Source of the DNA: Pseudomonadota bacterium
Lineage (GTDB): Bacteria > Pseudomonadota > Gammaproteobacteria > Burkholderiales > Burkholderiaceae_C
Reading direction: 5' to 3'
DNA length: 64,000 bases
NCBI GenBank assembly: GCA_021819435.1
Contig: JAKARB010000017.1
Location: 1 to 64,000 of the forward strand
Shown: positions 1 to 9,783 of the stretch, piece by piece
Layout of the letters: each line of letters opens with the position of its first letter
Numbering within the stretch: the stretch's first letter is position 1
Notes under the pieces: generated by a model
What the model saw: the letters and a program-made list of their open reading frames with translations, nothing else
The model's database searches: none
Told to the model about the DNA's origin: nothing
Position numbers and translations under genes: made by a program

Positions 1-127
1 GTTCGATTACATCGAGCGCTTCTACAACCCCAGGCGCCGTCATTCGACGTTGGGCTACGTCAGTCCGATACAGTTCGAGAAAGCTCAAGAAGCTTAGGTC
101 GGTGTCCACGGAACCGGCAGCAGCCCA
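1..127 (+). mobile_element. 3' end of an IS3-family insertion sequence
   Basis: The window opens inside an insertion sequence. It contains the last codons of an OrfB-type transposase (2-97). Positions 101-127 then read as the complement of a typical IS3-family terminal repeat (starts GGTGTCCACGGAACC, ends GCAGCCCA). Host DNA therefore resumes at about 128. The other end lies outside the window, so the target-site duplication cannot be checked. The element has landed inside the ATPase gene that follows. Confidence 0.8.
2..97 (+). CDS. IS3-family transposase OrfB, C-terminal end (partial)
   Basis: Only 31 residues are present, ending at TAG. The stretch FYNPRRRHSTLGYVSP is the hallmark C-terminus of the DDE integrase (rve) domain of IS3-family OrfB proteins, just after the catalytic Glu region. 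The 5' part of the gene is outside the window, so integrity and activity cannot be judged. It lies next to the presumed terminal inverted repeat. Confidence 0.85.
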   Translation, partial: FDYIERFYNPRRRHSTLGYVSPIQFEKAQEA

Positions 128-1028
128 TTGCTCGCACGTCCACACTGCGACATTCCACGCACGGCAGGCGCTTGCCATCGACGCGCACGACATTCACGAA
201 GTGGTCATTCGGTTGCAAACGGCACGAGACAAGCTGCAAGGCGATGAGGCGGCACTCCAAACCAAGCTCAATGCTGTTGCCGAGCGGCTACGCTCGTTGA
301 ACGAGTCCCTAAAGGTGCATCGCGACGGAAGGCCCGTGGCTGACGTAGTGGTCGCCAAGAGCCTGTCCGTACTCAAGGACGCCTACGACGTCACACGCCG
401 CGACCTCGCAGCAGAGCTCGACATTGCTACCGAGGAGCTCCAAGAGTACGACAGCAGGCTAAAGGATTTGGCCGACAAGGAGCGAGAAAAGCGGATTCGT
501 GCTTCCTTCAAGGAAGACCTGATTTCCTACGCCGATATGCTCGACATCGCGAAGGTCGAAATCGCGTCGAAGGTGACGATTGGCACGCGCTCGCCGAACG
601 CAAGCGGGAGCTACGCGCCACGCGCAGTGTTGGCGAACCACCTAGCGCTGCTGTCGGCGCACTCTGAGTACGGCGACGGCCCCACGTTCCCGTTCATAGT
701 CGACACACCGCAACAGTCAGGTCAGGACCCTGTTAGCCTCGGGCGGATGCTCGACACCATTCTGAAGCGAGCTCACTCGGGCCAAACCATGGTCGCGACT
801 GAGTCGATTCCAGATAACTGGGTGCCGCCTGAAGATTGCAGCATCCTGCAATTCGGCGTCAAGCGCCACGTCCTGCTGGAGGAAGCTTTTCGTCCAGGCG
901 TCGAGGCACTCAACGGCATGGTCAAGGCAATGCACGAGGAACTACTGAAGCAAGCTCCAGTCGCCGACGAGCAGCCCCAGGACGGCGACATCCCTATTCC
1001 TGACGCCGGAGACGACGAGGATGAATGA
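102..1028 (+). pseudogene. C-terminal fragment of an SMC/Rad50-like P-loop ATPase, disrupted by the IS element
   Basis: The frame is open for 308 residues, but its first nine codons (GTG start at 102) are the insertion-sequence terminal repeat, so the native gene began further upstream and is cut. The remaining protein has a long charged heptad-like coiled coil (about residues 35-155). A C-terminal ATPase lobe follows with a Walker-B-like FPFIVDTPQQSGQD (about residues 196-209) and an acidic tail. No Walker A motif is present, so this piece cannot be a working ATPase alone. The architecture fits the C-terminal half of a large coiled-coil ATPase of the kind common in mobile and defence loci; the exact family is not recognised. 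The RES-domain gene 324 bp downstream may once have belonged to the same locus. Confidence 0.65.
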
Positions 1029-1352
1029 CCCGTCGCGAGGGATGCAATGCAGCGGGATCCGACGGTCATTCGGAGGCGGCGAAGGGATCCGCGCACACAT
1101 CCAGGCGGCCGAAAAGCCGACCCTTGCCACATTCCGCTCCTGACCGAGTCCGGGTCCTCTCGGCCGCGCCAGATAGCTGTCAGTCGCTATCCGATGGCGA
1201 CCGAACGGATCGACCTCCAGCGCCCTCCCTAAGTTGAAGGTCGGCTGACTGCCACGACGGCATCGGGCACCAACCGGCCACCAGCGGCCGTTTTCGATAG
1301 TCTGCTTCCCGGAATCCCGCCGCAACACGTCAATTGTCGAGAGTCGCCCCCC
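1029..1352 (+). other. Intergenic region without a convincing gene
   Basis: This 324-bp stretch lies between the ATPase remnant and the RES gene. Short frames exist but have no recognisable protein and no good ribosome site. Around 1,237-1,295 it begins GAAGGTCGGCTG and continues GC-rich; a degenerate relative begins GAAGGTCAGCTT at 2,829. It looks like decayed intergenic sequence of an accessory region. No clear promoter for the RES gene was identified. Confidence 0.5.
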
Positions 1353-2573
1353 ATGTCAGACGCCTTGGTCGATCCCATCTTGTGTGAGCACTGCCTCGCG
1401 GAGAACGAACTCAAGTACGAGATTCAGCAGCGAGGAAAGGTAGTAGAGCGTTGTCCGATTTGTCACCATGAAGGTGGCAGAGCGATATCCGCCACTGACC
1501 CAATAATCAAGAAAATCTTCCGCGCGCTCATCCGCCTGAACTTCTCGGAGTGGGACTACAACACGCACCTCGGCGGAGATGAGCTCGAGACGGTTGTAAT
1601 GAGAAGTCCGGCCATTTTTAGGCTTAGGCCAGACGCCGCACTCGAGGCATTCGAAGATGCGTACCTAGAGATGGAAGGTAAGGATTGGTATCCCGCCACC
1701 GACGAAGAAATCACGTTGGGTGGTGGCTACTGGGACGGTTGCGTTCTGGACGGATTGCGGGACAGAAGAGACCCGAAGGTAGAGCATGTCGTGGGCGCTG
1801 CTCTTGAGCACAACTGGTTCGAAACAGAAGCTGCAGCCCGTGAGCTGGTAGAGCGATTTCGGGACGATTTGACGGCGACCGTTCCATCTGGGAGCGATTT
1901 CTTCCGAGGGCGCATCGGAGTCAAGTCCCGGCTTTCTGCAAAGCACGCGTCCCTTGCTGATGGCCGTACTTTTCGATACTTGCCGTTTTCGGGCAAGGAC
2001 ATCGACCGCCCTCCTCTGAAGCTAGCAACCGAAGGCCGCTTCAACAGGGCAAGGGTGTCCTTGCTCTACTTGGCTTCGGATGTGCAGACGGCGGTCGCTG
2101 AACTCCGCCCTCATCCTGGTCACCTTGTGTCTACTGCCATGTTTCGACTCAAGCGCGATCTGAAGGTCGCTAACTTTGCGAAGCAGGACATCCGCAACTT
2201 CCTGAGCGACCCGAGGCTTGAGGACCTTCGAAGCATTCTGTCGATAGCCGATGTGCTAAACGTCCCCGTTCAACCCGAGCATCGGGTGCTTTACGCAGCT
2301 ACGCAGCTTTTTGCAGACGTGTTGCGCAGCGCCGGCTTTGAGGGTCTGACCTTCAGCAGCACTGTCGGGAAGGGGAGCAACTTGACATGCTTTGCGGGTG
2401 ACGCATTTGAACTGGTCGCCGGGAGCGAGCGCGTTCAGGACGTTGTTGCGCTGGAATATCGGATAGAACCGTCTCAAACTATCGCGGCAGGATATGACGA
2501 GTCTGAGTGGCAAGAGGACGAAGATAGTCCCCTGGCAACCCTACTGCATGGCATGGCGCGACGCGGGCGCTAA
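1353..2573 (+). CDS. Zinc-ribbon/RES-domain protein (putative NAD+-targeting enzyme)
   Basis: A 406-residue protein. The N-terminus carries a CxxC...CxxC zinc ribbon (C11, C14, C34, C37), followed by an all-helical region like the HEPN/RES N-terminal domain. The C-terminal half is a RES domain: an FRGR segment, then GRFNRARVSLLYLASDVQTA with a downstream Glu (AVAELRP), then a Ser-rich FSSTVGKGSN segment, giving the Arg-Glu-Ser set that names the family. Characterised RES toxins act on NAD+ in the cytoplasm and are normally paired with a Xre/MbcA-type antitoxin. No such antitoxin gene is adjacent, so this is more likely a stand-alone effector or part of a larger locus whose ATPase partner was cut by the IS element. 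Activity and target are inferred from family only. Confidence 0.75.
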   Translation: MSDALVDPILCEHCLAENELKYEIQQRGKVVERCPICHHEGGRAISATDPIIKKIFRALIRLNFSEWDYNTHLGGDELETVVMRSPAIFRLRPDAALEAFEDAYLEMEGKDWYPATDEEITLGGGYWDGCVLDGLRDRRDPKVEHVVGAALEHNWFETEAAARELVERFRDDLTATVPSGSDFFRGRIGVKSRLSAKHASLADGRTFRYLPFSGKDIDRPPLKLATEGRFNRARVSLLYLASDVQTAVAELRPHPGHLVSTAMFRLKRDLKVANFAKQDIRNFLSDPRLEDLRSILSIADVLNVPVQPEHRVLYAATQLFADVLRSAGFEGLTFSSTVGKGSNLTCFAGDAFELVAGSERVQDVVALEYRIEPSQTIAAGYDESEWQEDEDSPLATLLHGMARRGR

Positions 2574-3014
2574 CCCGCTGATCCATGCCCGCCCAGGTGT
2601 GTCTTCCTCCGCAGGAACTACTACGGGTGCCTGCGGTAGTTGCCGACCGGCAGCTTCGAAACAGCGAGATCAAGCCAGTCAATGCCTTTTCAGGGGCGAC
2701 CACGGCTTGCCGGCAGTTGAAGAAGCGGCTGTTCAAGTTGGGAGCGTCAATGCCTGTTCACTCATCATCAATGTTGTGGATTAGCGACCGCAACCGCCTT
2801 AAGCGGTCGGCCAGCTGGCTCCCTGACTGAAGGTCAGCTTGTTGCTGGCACCGACATTCGGCCGTGGAATTTGACCGTCAGCACCCAGCCTGGGCCGGTC
2901 ATAGATCCATCCAGACCCTCTTCTCTGGGGTCAGCTTCCTCCGCTATTGACACGTCTCGAAAGGTAGTCACTTTCGGGAAGATGGGCAAAGATGTCAAGA
3001 ACAACGTCAACAAC
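2574..3014 (+). other. Intergenic region, probable boundary of the accessory segment
   Basis: No supported gene is present. The stretch contains a degenerate intergenic repeat-like sequence (about 2,829-2,895, related to 1,237-1,295) and an AT-richer part (2,950-3,014) that runs into the ssb terminator. There is no tRNA gene or clean direct repeat that would mark an attachment site. The core genome appears to resume with ssb. Confidence 0.5.
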
Positions 3015-3046
3015 AAAAAAGCCCCAAGCGACAAGCACTTAGGGCC
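3015..3046 (-). terminator. Rho-independent terminator of ssb
   Basis: Read on the minus strand, the sequence forms a stem of CCCTAAG with CTTGGGG (one G-U pair) around an 8-9 nt loop, followed by a run of six T. It begins about 30 nt after the ssb stop codon. Confidence 0.75.
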
Positions 3047-3076
3047 TCTTGTTTACCATCTAGGCAAAGGTAAATC

Positions 3077-3592
3077 CTAGAACGGAATGTCGTCATCCAT
3101 GTCATCAAACCCCGTGGCTGACTTCGGCGCAGGCGCCGGAGCAGGGCGCGGAGCTGGCGCCGGCCGCGGTGCCGCAGCGCGTGGGGCAGGTGCCGGCGCA
3201 TCACCGTAGTCATCGCCACCAGCCGGGGCACCGTAGCCACCACCACCGCCGCCACCTTCACGGCCACCCAGCAGTTGCATCTGCTCGGCGACGATTTCGG
3301 TGGTGTAGTTGTCTTTGCCGTCTTTGTCTTGCCACTTGCGGGTCTTCAGTCGGCCTTCGACGTACACCGAGCGGCCTTTCTTCAGGTATTCGCCGGCGAT
3401 CTCGGCCAGGCGGTCGTAGAAGACGACGCGGTGCCATTCGGTCTCCTCGACCTTGTCACCCGAGTTCTTGTCTTTCCAGTTGCGCGTGGTGGCGATGGAG
3501 ACGTTGCAGACGGCGGCGCCATTGGGCGTGTAGCGGACTTCGGGGTCGCGGCCCAGGTTGCCGATGAGGGTGACTTTGTTGACGGAGGCCAT
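3077..3592 (-). CDS. ssb: Single-stranded DNA-binding protein
   Basis: A 171-residue SSB. Residues 1-110 form the OB-fold, recognisable from [20 protein letters not shown] and the [21 protein letters not shown] strand. A glycine-rich then Pro/Ala-rich disordered linker follows. The acidic tip MDDDIPF is the docking peptide used by replication and repair partners. The protein coats ssDNA during replication, recombination and repair. The frame stays open 87 codons further upstream, but homology begins at this ATG, so 3592 is chosen. It is a single-gene unit, closed by its own terminator and divergent from the large oxidase gene. I saw no CTGT-N8-ACAG SOS box upstream. Confidence 0.97.
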   Translation of the reverse strand: MASVNKVTLIGNLGRDPEVRYTPNGAAVCNVSIATTRNWKDKNSGDKVEETEWHRVVFYDRLAEIAGEYLKKGRSVYVEGRLKTRKWQDKDGKDNYTTEIVAEQMQLLGGREGGGGGGGYGAPAGGDDYGDAPAPAPRAAAPRPAPAPRPAPAPAPKSATGFDDMDDDIPF

Positions 3593-3895
3593 GGGGATTC
3601 CAGGTGAATTCTTGTGACGGCGCCTCTGCGCAAAGGCCGATTGTGCCGCGTACGTGCTGGCCGAGAGCTTAACCGATGCCGCTTCGGCATGGCCTGCTGA
3701 CGGACCCTCCTGAACTGTTCCCCCGCAGGAGGGCAGGGGTGGGGTGGAGGCCTGGCTCCGCTCATTTCGGGGGCGGTTGTTCATGTGAGTGGGGGGTGCC
3801 CTCTTTTTTGAACCGTTGTTACATTTTGTCAACCATGTAAGCGCCGTGGTCATGGTGGCTCGTGCGCGCAGGCAGTCTTGGGTTGGAGGTCGGGT
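3593..3895. other. Divergent intergenic region between ssb and the oxidase gene
   Basis: This roughly 300-bp stretch holds no gene. It must contain the ssb promoter (leftward) and the oxidase promoter (rightward). An inverted repeat TTACAT (3819-3824) / ATGTAA (3835-3840) with a 10-nt spacer sits about 55 bp before the oxidase start and could be a regulator site. The ribosome site GGAGGT at 3885-3890 belongs to the oxidase gene. Confidence 0.4.
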
Positions 3896-6800
3896 TTGTC
3901 TTTGCAGTTCAGAAACGCGGTGAAAGCTGTTCGCCGCGCGACCGCCGGTGTCCCTGTGCGCCCTGCCGCTTTGCTTTTTTCTGCCTTGGTTGGCGCCGTG
4001 GTGTTGAGCGCATGTGGCGGGGGTGGGTCACCTTCGTCCAGTGGCGATGAGCGCGCCCGCGCGGCCGGTTTGGCCGGCGAGGGCAACTGGGTTGTCATCG
4101 AGCAGCCGGCCGATCCGCTTTTGCAGAATTTGACGATCCCCGCCGATGCGCCCACGCGCGGCATGTGGTCGGGTGTGAAATCGTGGCCCCTCAACGGCCT
4201 GCACGCCGCCGTGTTGCCCAATGGCAAGCTGCTCACCTATGGCACGAACCTCGATGGCGGGACCCAGAACGGCCGCTACTTCGACGTGTGGGACCCCTCG
4301 CTGGGCTTGGGCGCCGACTCGCACACCACCATGTATCGCGAGGAGCAGCAAGACAGTTTTTGCGCCGCTGCCACCTACCTGACAGATGGCCGGTTGCTGA
4401 TTTCAGGCGGCAATGGCGGTGTGACCAGCACGCTCTATGCGCCGTCTACGAACGCCTCCACGCAGTCGAGCGCGAACATGGCCGATGACCGCTGGTACGG
4501 CACGATGATCACCTTGCCCGATGGCAGGCCCGTGATGCTCGGCGGCATGGTGCCGTATGCCGAGGACATGCAAAACAACCCCGATCAGGCTGTCGCCCAG
4601 GGCCTGGCGTCGATGACGCCGGAGGTGTATGAAGGCGGCGCCTGGCGTTCGCTCTTCGGCGCTTACAGCCGCGACGCCTTCGGGCCGGACTACCTGCGTG
4701 CTTCTTACCCGAGGAGCTGGGTGGCGCCCAACGGCAAGGTCTTCGGCATCTCGGCCGAGCGCATGTGGTCGCTCGATCCGGCGGGCAATGGCGCGATCAC
4801 GATCCACGGTGCATTCAAGGAAGCGCCCAACGCCAACACCAAGCCCAATGTCGGGGCCACCAACACGGCGGTGATGTACGACATCGGCAAGATCCTGGTG
4901 GTGGGGGGCAATGGCTCGTTCAACGGAGACGAACTGCCGGCCAGCAAGCTCGCCACTGTGATCGACATCAACTCCGGTGCGCCGGTGTTGACGGAGCAGC
5001 CCGCGATGGCCAACCCGCGTCGTTATCCCAATGCCATCGTCCTGCCCGATGGCAAGGTGGTGATCACGGGTGGCGCGACCTATGGCAACGATTACAGCGG
5101 CCAGCCTGCCAGCCCTGTGTACGCGGTGGAGACCTGGGACCCGGCGACGGGCAACTGGAGCACCGGGGCGAGCGCCGCCGTGTTCCGCGGTTATCACTCG
5201 TTCACCGTGCTGCTGCCCAATGGCACCATCTTGTCGACGGGTGGCGGCACGCCCGGGCCGGTGACCAACCTGAATGCCGAGGTTTATTACCCGCCGCAGC
5301 TCTTCACCTTGGTCGATGGCAAGGCGCAGCTCGCCGCGCGGCCGGTGATGAAGGCCATCAACGGCCTGTCGCAGGCGAATGGCGCGTCGATGCAGATCGA
5401 CATGGCCAGTGGTGCGCCCATCGCCAAGCTCGCGTTGATCGGCCTGAGCGTTGGCACGCATTCGTTCAACGCGGGGCAGCGCCGCATCCCGCTGGCGTTC
5501 ACGCAGGACAACTTCCGGCTGACGACGACCTTGCCGACCAATGTGATCGCGCCCCCCGGCTACTACCAGGTGGTGGCTGTGGATGCGGCTGGTGTGCCGT
5601 CGCGCGGGGTCATCATCGCCATCGGGCAGGGCGTGGAGCCGCCGCCTGGACCGACCACGCCTTACATGCCTCCTGATACATCGGGCTCGATCGAGGCGCC
5701 GATCATCGCGGCGGGCGGCACGGCCAGTTTTTCCGCGCCTCCTGTGAATGGCGCCACCTACAGCTGGGACTTCGGCGATGGCAGCGCGCAGACGGCGTTC
5801 AGTGCCAACCCGGCCGCAACCCATGTGTACAGCCAGGCTGGTGTCTATGCCGTCACGCTGACGGCGCGCGCCAGTGACAACTCGACATCTCGACGCACGT
5901 TCGTGCAGGCGGTCGTGAGCGCGGCCACGGCGAAGAGCCCGAGCGCATCCAGCGCCATGGCGCTCGTGGCGACCTACGGTGCCAGCTCCAACCAGGCTGC
6001 CACGGCGACGGTTGCTGCGTCTTACGTGTCGCCTTGGGAGAAGCTTGCCGCCGTCAACGATGGCGCCACGCCCGCCAATTCGGCCGATCACAGCGCTGGA
6101 GCCTATGGCAACTGGCGGGGCGATGCGGGCTATGGTCAGACCGATTGGGTCAGCTTCACCTGGAACACGCCGAAGGCCCTCAGCGCGATCGAGGTTTATT
6201 GGTGGAACGATGGGCAAGGCATCGCCACGCCCAAGGCGGCGCAGGTGGAGTACTGGAATGGCAGCACCTGGGTGTCAGCCGGGGCCATCGGCACAGCGCT
6301 CAATGCCTACAACCGCTTGAGCCTGGGCGTCACCACGACGCGTGTGCGGGTCTCGATGAGCAGCGACTTGTCGACCGGCATCCTGGAGGTCCGCATCCCA
6401 GGCACCGAGCCCCCCGTGCAGAGCCTGTGGGCGGCCAACCCCGACACCAACACCGTGGGCGTGGTCGATGTGGCGAGCCGCGCACGCGTGGCGGAAGTGC
6501 CCGTGGGCAAGTCGCCGCGCAGCGTGGCCGTGGCGCCGGATGGCCGCGTGTGGGTGGTCAACAAGGACTCGGCCACCATCAGCATCGTCAATGCATCGAC
6601 CAGGCAGGTGGTGCAGACGGTGAATCTGCCGCGTGCCTCGCGGCCGCATGGGCTGGTTTTCGCGCCTGGAGGTTCGGCCTATGTGGTGCTGGAGGGCTCG
6701 GGGCAGTTGCTCAAGCTGGATCCTTCCAGCGGTGCGCAGCAAGCTGTGCTGGCGGTGGGCGCGAACCCGCGCCATGTCTCGGTCAGCGCCGATGGCGCCA

Positions 6801-9109
6801 CGCTGCTGGTGTCGCGCTTCATCACACCGCCTTTGCCTGGCGAAGGCACCGCGACGGTGGACACCAGCAGCGCGGGTGGCGAGGTGGTGGTGGTCAATGC
6901 CGCGACGATGGCAATCAGCAAGACCATCGTGCTGCGCCACAGCGACAAGGCCGACACCGAGATCCAGGGCAGCGGCATCCCCAACTACCTGGGCGCGGCG
7001 GTGATCTCGCCGGATGGCAAGGCCGCCTGGGTGCCTTCCAAGCAGGACAACATCAAGCGTGGCACGCTGCGCAATGGTCAGAACCTGAACTTCCAGAACA
7101 CGGTGCGAGCGATCAGCTCGCGCATCGACATGGGCGCGCTCGCGGAAGACTTGGGCAAGCGTGTCGACCACGACAATTCGAGCGTCGGTTCGGCAGCGGT
7201 CTTCCACCCGAGTGGGGCTTATCTCTTCGTTGCGCTTGAAACCAGCCGCCAGGTCGCGGTGGTCGACCCCGTGGGTGGCCGCGAGCTGTTCAAGGTCGAT
7301 GTCGGTCGCGCGCCGCAGGCCTTGTCGGTGTCGGCCGATGGTGGCTGGCTGTATGTGCAGAACTACATGGACCGCAGCGTGAGCGTGCTCGACCTCAGCC
7401 CCCTGGTCCGCCATGGCGAGTTGCGTGTGGACGCCAGTGCCTCGGTGGCGTCTGTCGGCATCGAAACGCTGGCACCGCAGGTGCTGCTGGGCAAGCAGTT
7501 GTTCTACGACGCGCGTGACCCGCGCCTGGCACGCGATGCCTACATGAGCTGCGCCAGCTGCCACAACGACGCAGGCCACGATGGCCGCGTGTGGGACCTC
7601 ACGGGCTTCGGCGAGGGGCTGCGCAACACGGTGGCCTTGAAGGGGCGGGCCGGGATGGGGCATGGCTTCCTGCACTGGAGCGCGAACTTCGACGAGGTGC
7701 AGGATTTCGAAAAGCAGATCCGCGATCTCGCCGGTGGCACGGGGCTGATGAGTGATGCGCTTTATGGCGCCGGCACGCGCAACCAACCGCTTGGCGACAA
7801 GAAGGCCGGGCAGAGTGCCGACCTCGACGCGCTGGCCGCCTACCTGGCCTCGCTGACGGCCTTCGACGCCAGCCCGATGCGCAACGCCGACGGCTCGCTG
7901 ACCACGGCCGCAGCGGCTGGCAAGACCGTGTTCCAGAACGCCAATTGCGCGAGCTGCCATGCCGGCCAGGCCTTCACGGCCAGCGGTGTGGCTTCGGGCC
8001 TGCAGAACATCGGCACCATCAAGTCGAGCAGCGGCAAGCGCCTTGGCGCCGCCTTGACGGGCATCGACATCCCGACCTTGCGCGACGTGTGGGCCACGGG
8101 GCCTTACCTGCACGATGGCAGCGCCCCGACGCTGGCCGCTGCGGTGCAGGCGCATGCGGGCAACAGCGTGAGCGGCACCGACCTGAGCAACCTCGTCGCC
8201 TACCTGCAGCAGATCGGCAGCGATGAAACGACGGCGCCCGGGCCAGCGCTCACCAACTTCGCGCCCTCGGCGACTTCGGCCACCTCTTTCGTTTCGGACT
8301 GGGAGAAGCTGGCGGCCGTGAACGACAACGCCACGCCGGCCAACTCGGCCGACCACAGCGCGGGTGCCTACGGCAACTGGAACGGCGAGGGCAACTACGG
8401 CGCCACCAACTGGGTGAGCCTGAGCTGGCCGACCGCCAAGACGCTCAGCGCCTTCGATGTGTATTGGTGGAACGATGGCCAGGGCATTGCCACGCCGACG
8501 ATGGCCACCGTCGAATACTGGAATGGCTCGGCCTGGGTGTCGCTGGGTGAGGTCGGCCGCGCCTTGAACACCTTCAACCGGCTGAACTTTGCGCCCATCT
8601 CGACTACCAGCATCCGCGTTTCGATGCGCAGCGACAAGGCCACAGGCATCATCGAGCTGCGGGCCCTTGGGGTGGTGGCGCCGACCAACCTGGCGCCCTC
8701 GGCGAACCTTGCCACATCGTTCGTCTCGAACTGGGAGAAGCTGGCGGCGGTGAACGACAACGTCACGCCTGCGAACTCGGCGGACCACAGCGCGGGTGCT
8801 TATGGCAACTGGAACGGCACCGGTGCTTATGGCACCACCAACTGGGTGAGCCTGAGCTGGTCGACCGCCAAGACCCTCAGCGCTTTCGAGGTGTACTGGT
8901 GGAATGATGGCCAGGGCATTGCCACGCCGACGGCGGCCACCGTCGAATACTGGAATGGCTCGGCCTGGGTGTCGCTGGGCAGCATCGGCCGCAGCTTGAA
9001 CACGTTCAACCGGCTGAACTTCAACGCGGTGACGACCACGAGCATCCGCGTGTCGATGCGCAGCGACCGGGCGACAGGCATCCTCGAATTGAGGGCCTTC
9101 GGGTACTGA
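3896..9109 (+). CDS. Multidomain lipoprotein: copper-radical oxidase, PKD, discoidin-like domains, YVTN propeller and di-heme cytochrome c module
   Basis: About 1,737 residues. I choose TTG at 3896 because GGAGGT (3885-3890) lies 5 nt upstream; TTG at 3878 or 3902 is possible. A signal peptide ends in a lipobox (LSAC, Cys40). Residues about 85-545 are a kelch/galactose-oxidase domain. All five active-site residues of copper-radical oxidases are visible: Cys156 (DSFCAAA), Tyr201 (DRWYGT), Tyr433-His434 (RGYHSF) and His522 (GTHSFN). Next come a PKD domain (about 597-677), a discoidin-like domain (693-835), a YVTN-type beta-propeller (842-1175) and a cytochrome-c-peroxidase/MauG-like module with two CxxCH heme sites (C1219, C1351) and the [12 protein letters not shown] signature. 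Two more discoidin-like domains finish the protein. It is likely exported and membrane-anchored. The substrate is unknown; alcohol or aldehyde oxidation making H2O2, with the heme module consuming H2O2 or taking electrons, is inference. The stop overlaps the Sco gene (TGATG). Confidence 0.88.
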   Translation: MSLQFRNAVKAVRRATAGVPVRPAALLFSALVGAVVLSACGGGGSPSSSGDERARAAGLAGEGNWVVIEQPADPLLQNLTIPADAPTRGMWSGVKSWPLNGLHAAVLPNGKLLTYGTNLDGGTQNGRYFDVWDPSLGLGADSHTTMYREEQQDSFCAAATYLTDGRLLISGGNGGVTSTLYAPSTNASTQSSANMADDRWYGTMITLPDGRPVMLGGMVPYAEDMQNNPDQAVAQGLASMTPEVYEGGAWRSLFGAYSRDAFGPDYLRASYPRSWVAPNGKVFGISAERMWSLDPAGNGAITIHGAFKEAPNANTKPNVGATNTAVMYDIGKILVVGGNGSFNGDELPASKLATVIDINSGAPVLTEQPAMANPRRYPNAIVLPDGKVVITGGATYGNDYSGQPASPVYAVETWDPATGNWSTGASAAVFRGYHSFTVLLPNGTILSTGGGTPGPVTNLNAEVYYPPQLFTLVDGKAQLAARPVMKAINGLSQANGASMQIDMASGAPIAKLALIGLSVGTHSFNAGQRRIPLAFTQDNFRLTTTLPTNVIAPPGYYQVVAVDAAGVPSRGVIIAIGQGVEPPPGPTTPYMPPDTSGSIEAPIIAAGGTASFSAPPVNGATYSWDFGDGSAQTAFSANPAATHVYSQAGVYAVTLTARASDNSTSRRTFVQAVVSAATAKSPSASSAMALVATYGASSNQAATATVAASYVSPWEKLAAVNDGATPANSADHSAGAYGNWRGDAGYGQTDWVSFTWNTPKALSAIEVYWWNDGQGIATPKAAQVEYWNGSTWVSAGAIGTALNAYNRLSLGVTTTRVRVSMSSDLSTGILEVRIPGTEPPVQSLWAANPDTNTVGVVDVASRARVAEVPVGKSPRSVAVAPDGRVWVVNKDSATISIVNASTRQVVQTVNLPRASRPHGLVFAPGGSAYVVLEGSGQLLKLDPSSGAQQAVLAVGANPRHVSVSADGATLLVSRFITPPLPGEGTATVDTSSAGGEVVVVNAATMAISKTIVLRHSDKADTEIQGSGIPNYLGAAVISPDGKAAWVPSKQDNIKRGTLRNGQNLNFQNTVRAISSRIDMGALAEDLGKRVDHDNSSVGSAAVFHPSGAYLFVALETSRQVAVVDPVGGRELFKVDVGRAPQALSVSADGGWLYVQNYMDRSVSVLDLSPLVRHGELRVDASASVASVGIETLAPQVLLGKQLFYDARDPRLARDAYMSCASCHNDAGHDGRVWDLTGFGEGLRNTVALKGRAGMGHGFLHWSANFDEVQDFEKQIRDLAGGTGLMSDALYGAGTRNQPLGDKKAGQSADLDALAAYLASLTAFDASPMRNADGSLTTAAAAGKTVFQNANCASCHAGQAFTASGVASGLQNIGTIKSSSGKRLGAALTGIDIPTLRDVWATGPYLHDGSAPTLAAAVQAHAGNSVSGTDLSNLVAYLQQIGSDETTAPGPALTNFAPSATSATSFVSDWEKLAAVNDNATPANSADHSAGAYGNWNGEGNYGATNWVSLSWPTAKTLSAFDVYWWNDGQGIATPTMATVEYWNGSAWVSLGEVGRALNTFNRLNFAPISTTSIRVSMRSDKATGIIELRALGVVAPTNLAPSANLATSFVSNWEKLAAVNDNVTPANSADHSAGAYGNWNGTGAYGTTNWVSLSWSTAKTLSAFEVYWWNDGQGIATPTAATVEYWNGSAWVSLGSIGRSLNTFNRLNFNAVTTTSIRVSMRSDRATGILELRAFGY
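5970..6399 (+). repeat. Discoidin-like domain repeat, copy 1
   Basis: A segment of about 140 codons (EKLAAVND...[12 protein letters not shown]...[13 protein letters not shown]...VEYWNGS...RVSMSSD). It is the most diverged of three copies in the oxidase gene and sits between the PKD domain and the propeller. It resembles F5/8-type carbohydrate- or surface-binding modules. Confidence 0.75.
8252..8680 (+). repeat. Discoidin-like domain repeat, copy 2
   Basis: This copy directly follows the di-heme module. It is very similar to copy 3 at the DNA level, with long shared stretches such as those encoding [12 protein letters not shown] and [12 protein letters not shown]. That suggests a recent tandem duplication or gene conversion. 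Confidence 0.85.
8684..9106 (+). repeat. Discoidin-like domain repeat, copy 3
   Basis: The last 140 codons of the oxidase gene, a tandem near-copy of 8252-8680. It ends at the stop codon without any further domain. Confidence 0.85.
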
Positions 9110-9708
9110 TGGTGACCATGGACCACGGCCTGCCTTCGCGTCGCGAATTCGGTGCGCTGCTGCTGGGGCTGCTGGCGGCGGGGTCGGCGTTCGCGGTGGA
9201 TGCGCCCGATTCTTTCGCCAGCAATTTCTCCGGCCTGCGCCTGCGTGACCAGGATGACCACGACTTCGCGTTCGGGCGCCTCACGGGGCGCGTGCTGCTG
9301 GTGAACTTTGTCTTCACCGGTTGTTCCAGCGCGTGCCCTTTGCAGACGCAGGCGTTGGCACAGGTGCAGTCCGGCTTGCCTGCTGACGTTCGCCAGGGTG
9401 TGCATTTCGTTTCGGTGTCGCTGGATCCGTTGACGGACACGCCCTCGGCGTTGAAGGCCTACGCGGCGCGCTTCGCCATCGACCATCGGCACTGGAGCTT
9501 CGTGACGGGGCAGCCCAGCGACGTGGGCCGCTTCGCCGATCGGCTCAAGCTGTACCGTGACGGTCGCGGCCCGCGCCGGCTGGAGGATCACAAAACAGCG
9601 CTGTGGCTGGTGGATGCCAAGGGGCGGCTGGTGCAGCGGCTGCATGGCCAGCCGGTGGACGCGCGCCGCCTGCACGACGAGCTGGTGGCCTTGCGCCGCA
9701 TGGCCTGA
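9109..9708 (+). CDS. Sco1/SenC-family copper protein with Tat-type signal
   Basis: A 199-residue thioredoxin-fold protein. The N-terminus has a twin-arginine signal (SRREF at residues 10-14, hydrophobic stretch, AFA cleavage site). The Sco copper-site residues are present: Cys72 and Cys76 in TGCSSACPL, and His161 in EDHKTAL. Sco proteins carry Cu to cytochrome oxidase CuA sites or act as thiol-disulfide reductases outside the cytoplasmic membrane. Here the ATG overlaps the stop of the oxidase gene (TGATG at 9107-9111), so the two are translationally coupled. That implies this Sco delivers copper to, or keeps reduced, the copper-radical oxidase domain. No cytochrome oxidase genes are nearby. 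Confidence 0.9.
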   Translation: MVTMDHGLPSRREFGALLLGLLAAGSAFAVDAPDSFASNFSGLRLRDQDDHDFAFGRLTGRVLLVNFVFTGCSSACPLQTQALAQVQSGLPADVRQGVHFVSVSLDPLTDTPSALKAYAARFAIDHRHWSFVTGQPSDVGRFADRLKLYRDGRGPRRLEDHKTALWLVDAKGRLVQRLHGQPVDARRLHDELVALRRMA

Positions 9709-9783
9709 ACGCCGAGCGGGTCTGCGAGCCGCCCTACACTGGCGGGTTCAGCGCCCTGCATGGGCGCCATCCTGGAGTGATCC

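Noticed and set aside
4403..8788. Long minus-strand open frames (604 and 837 codons) opposite the oxidase gene
   Set aside because: They are Arg/His/Gly-rich translations of the complementary strand of a GC-rich gene, with no recognisable domain, and the plus-strand protein is clearly real.
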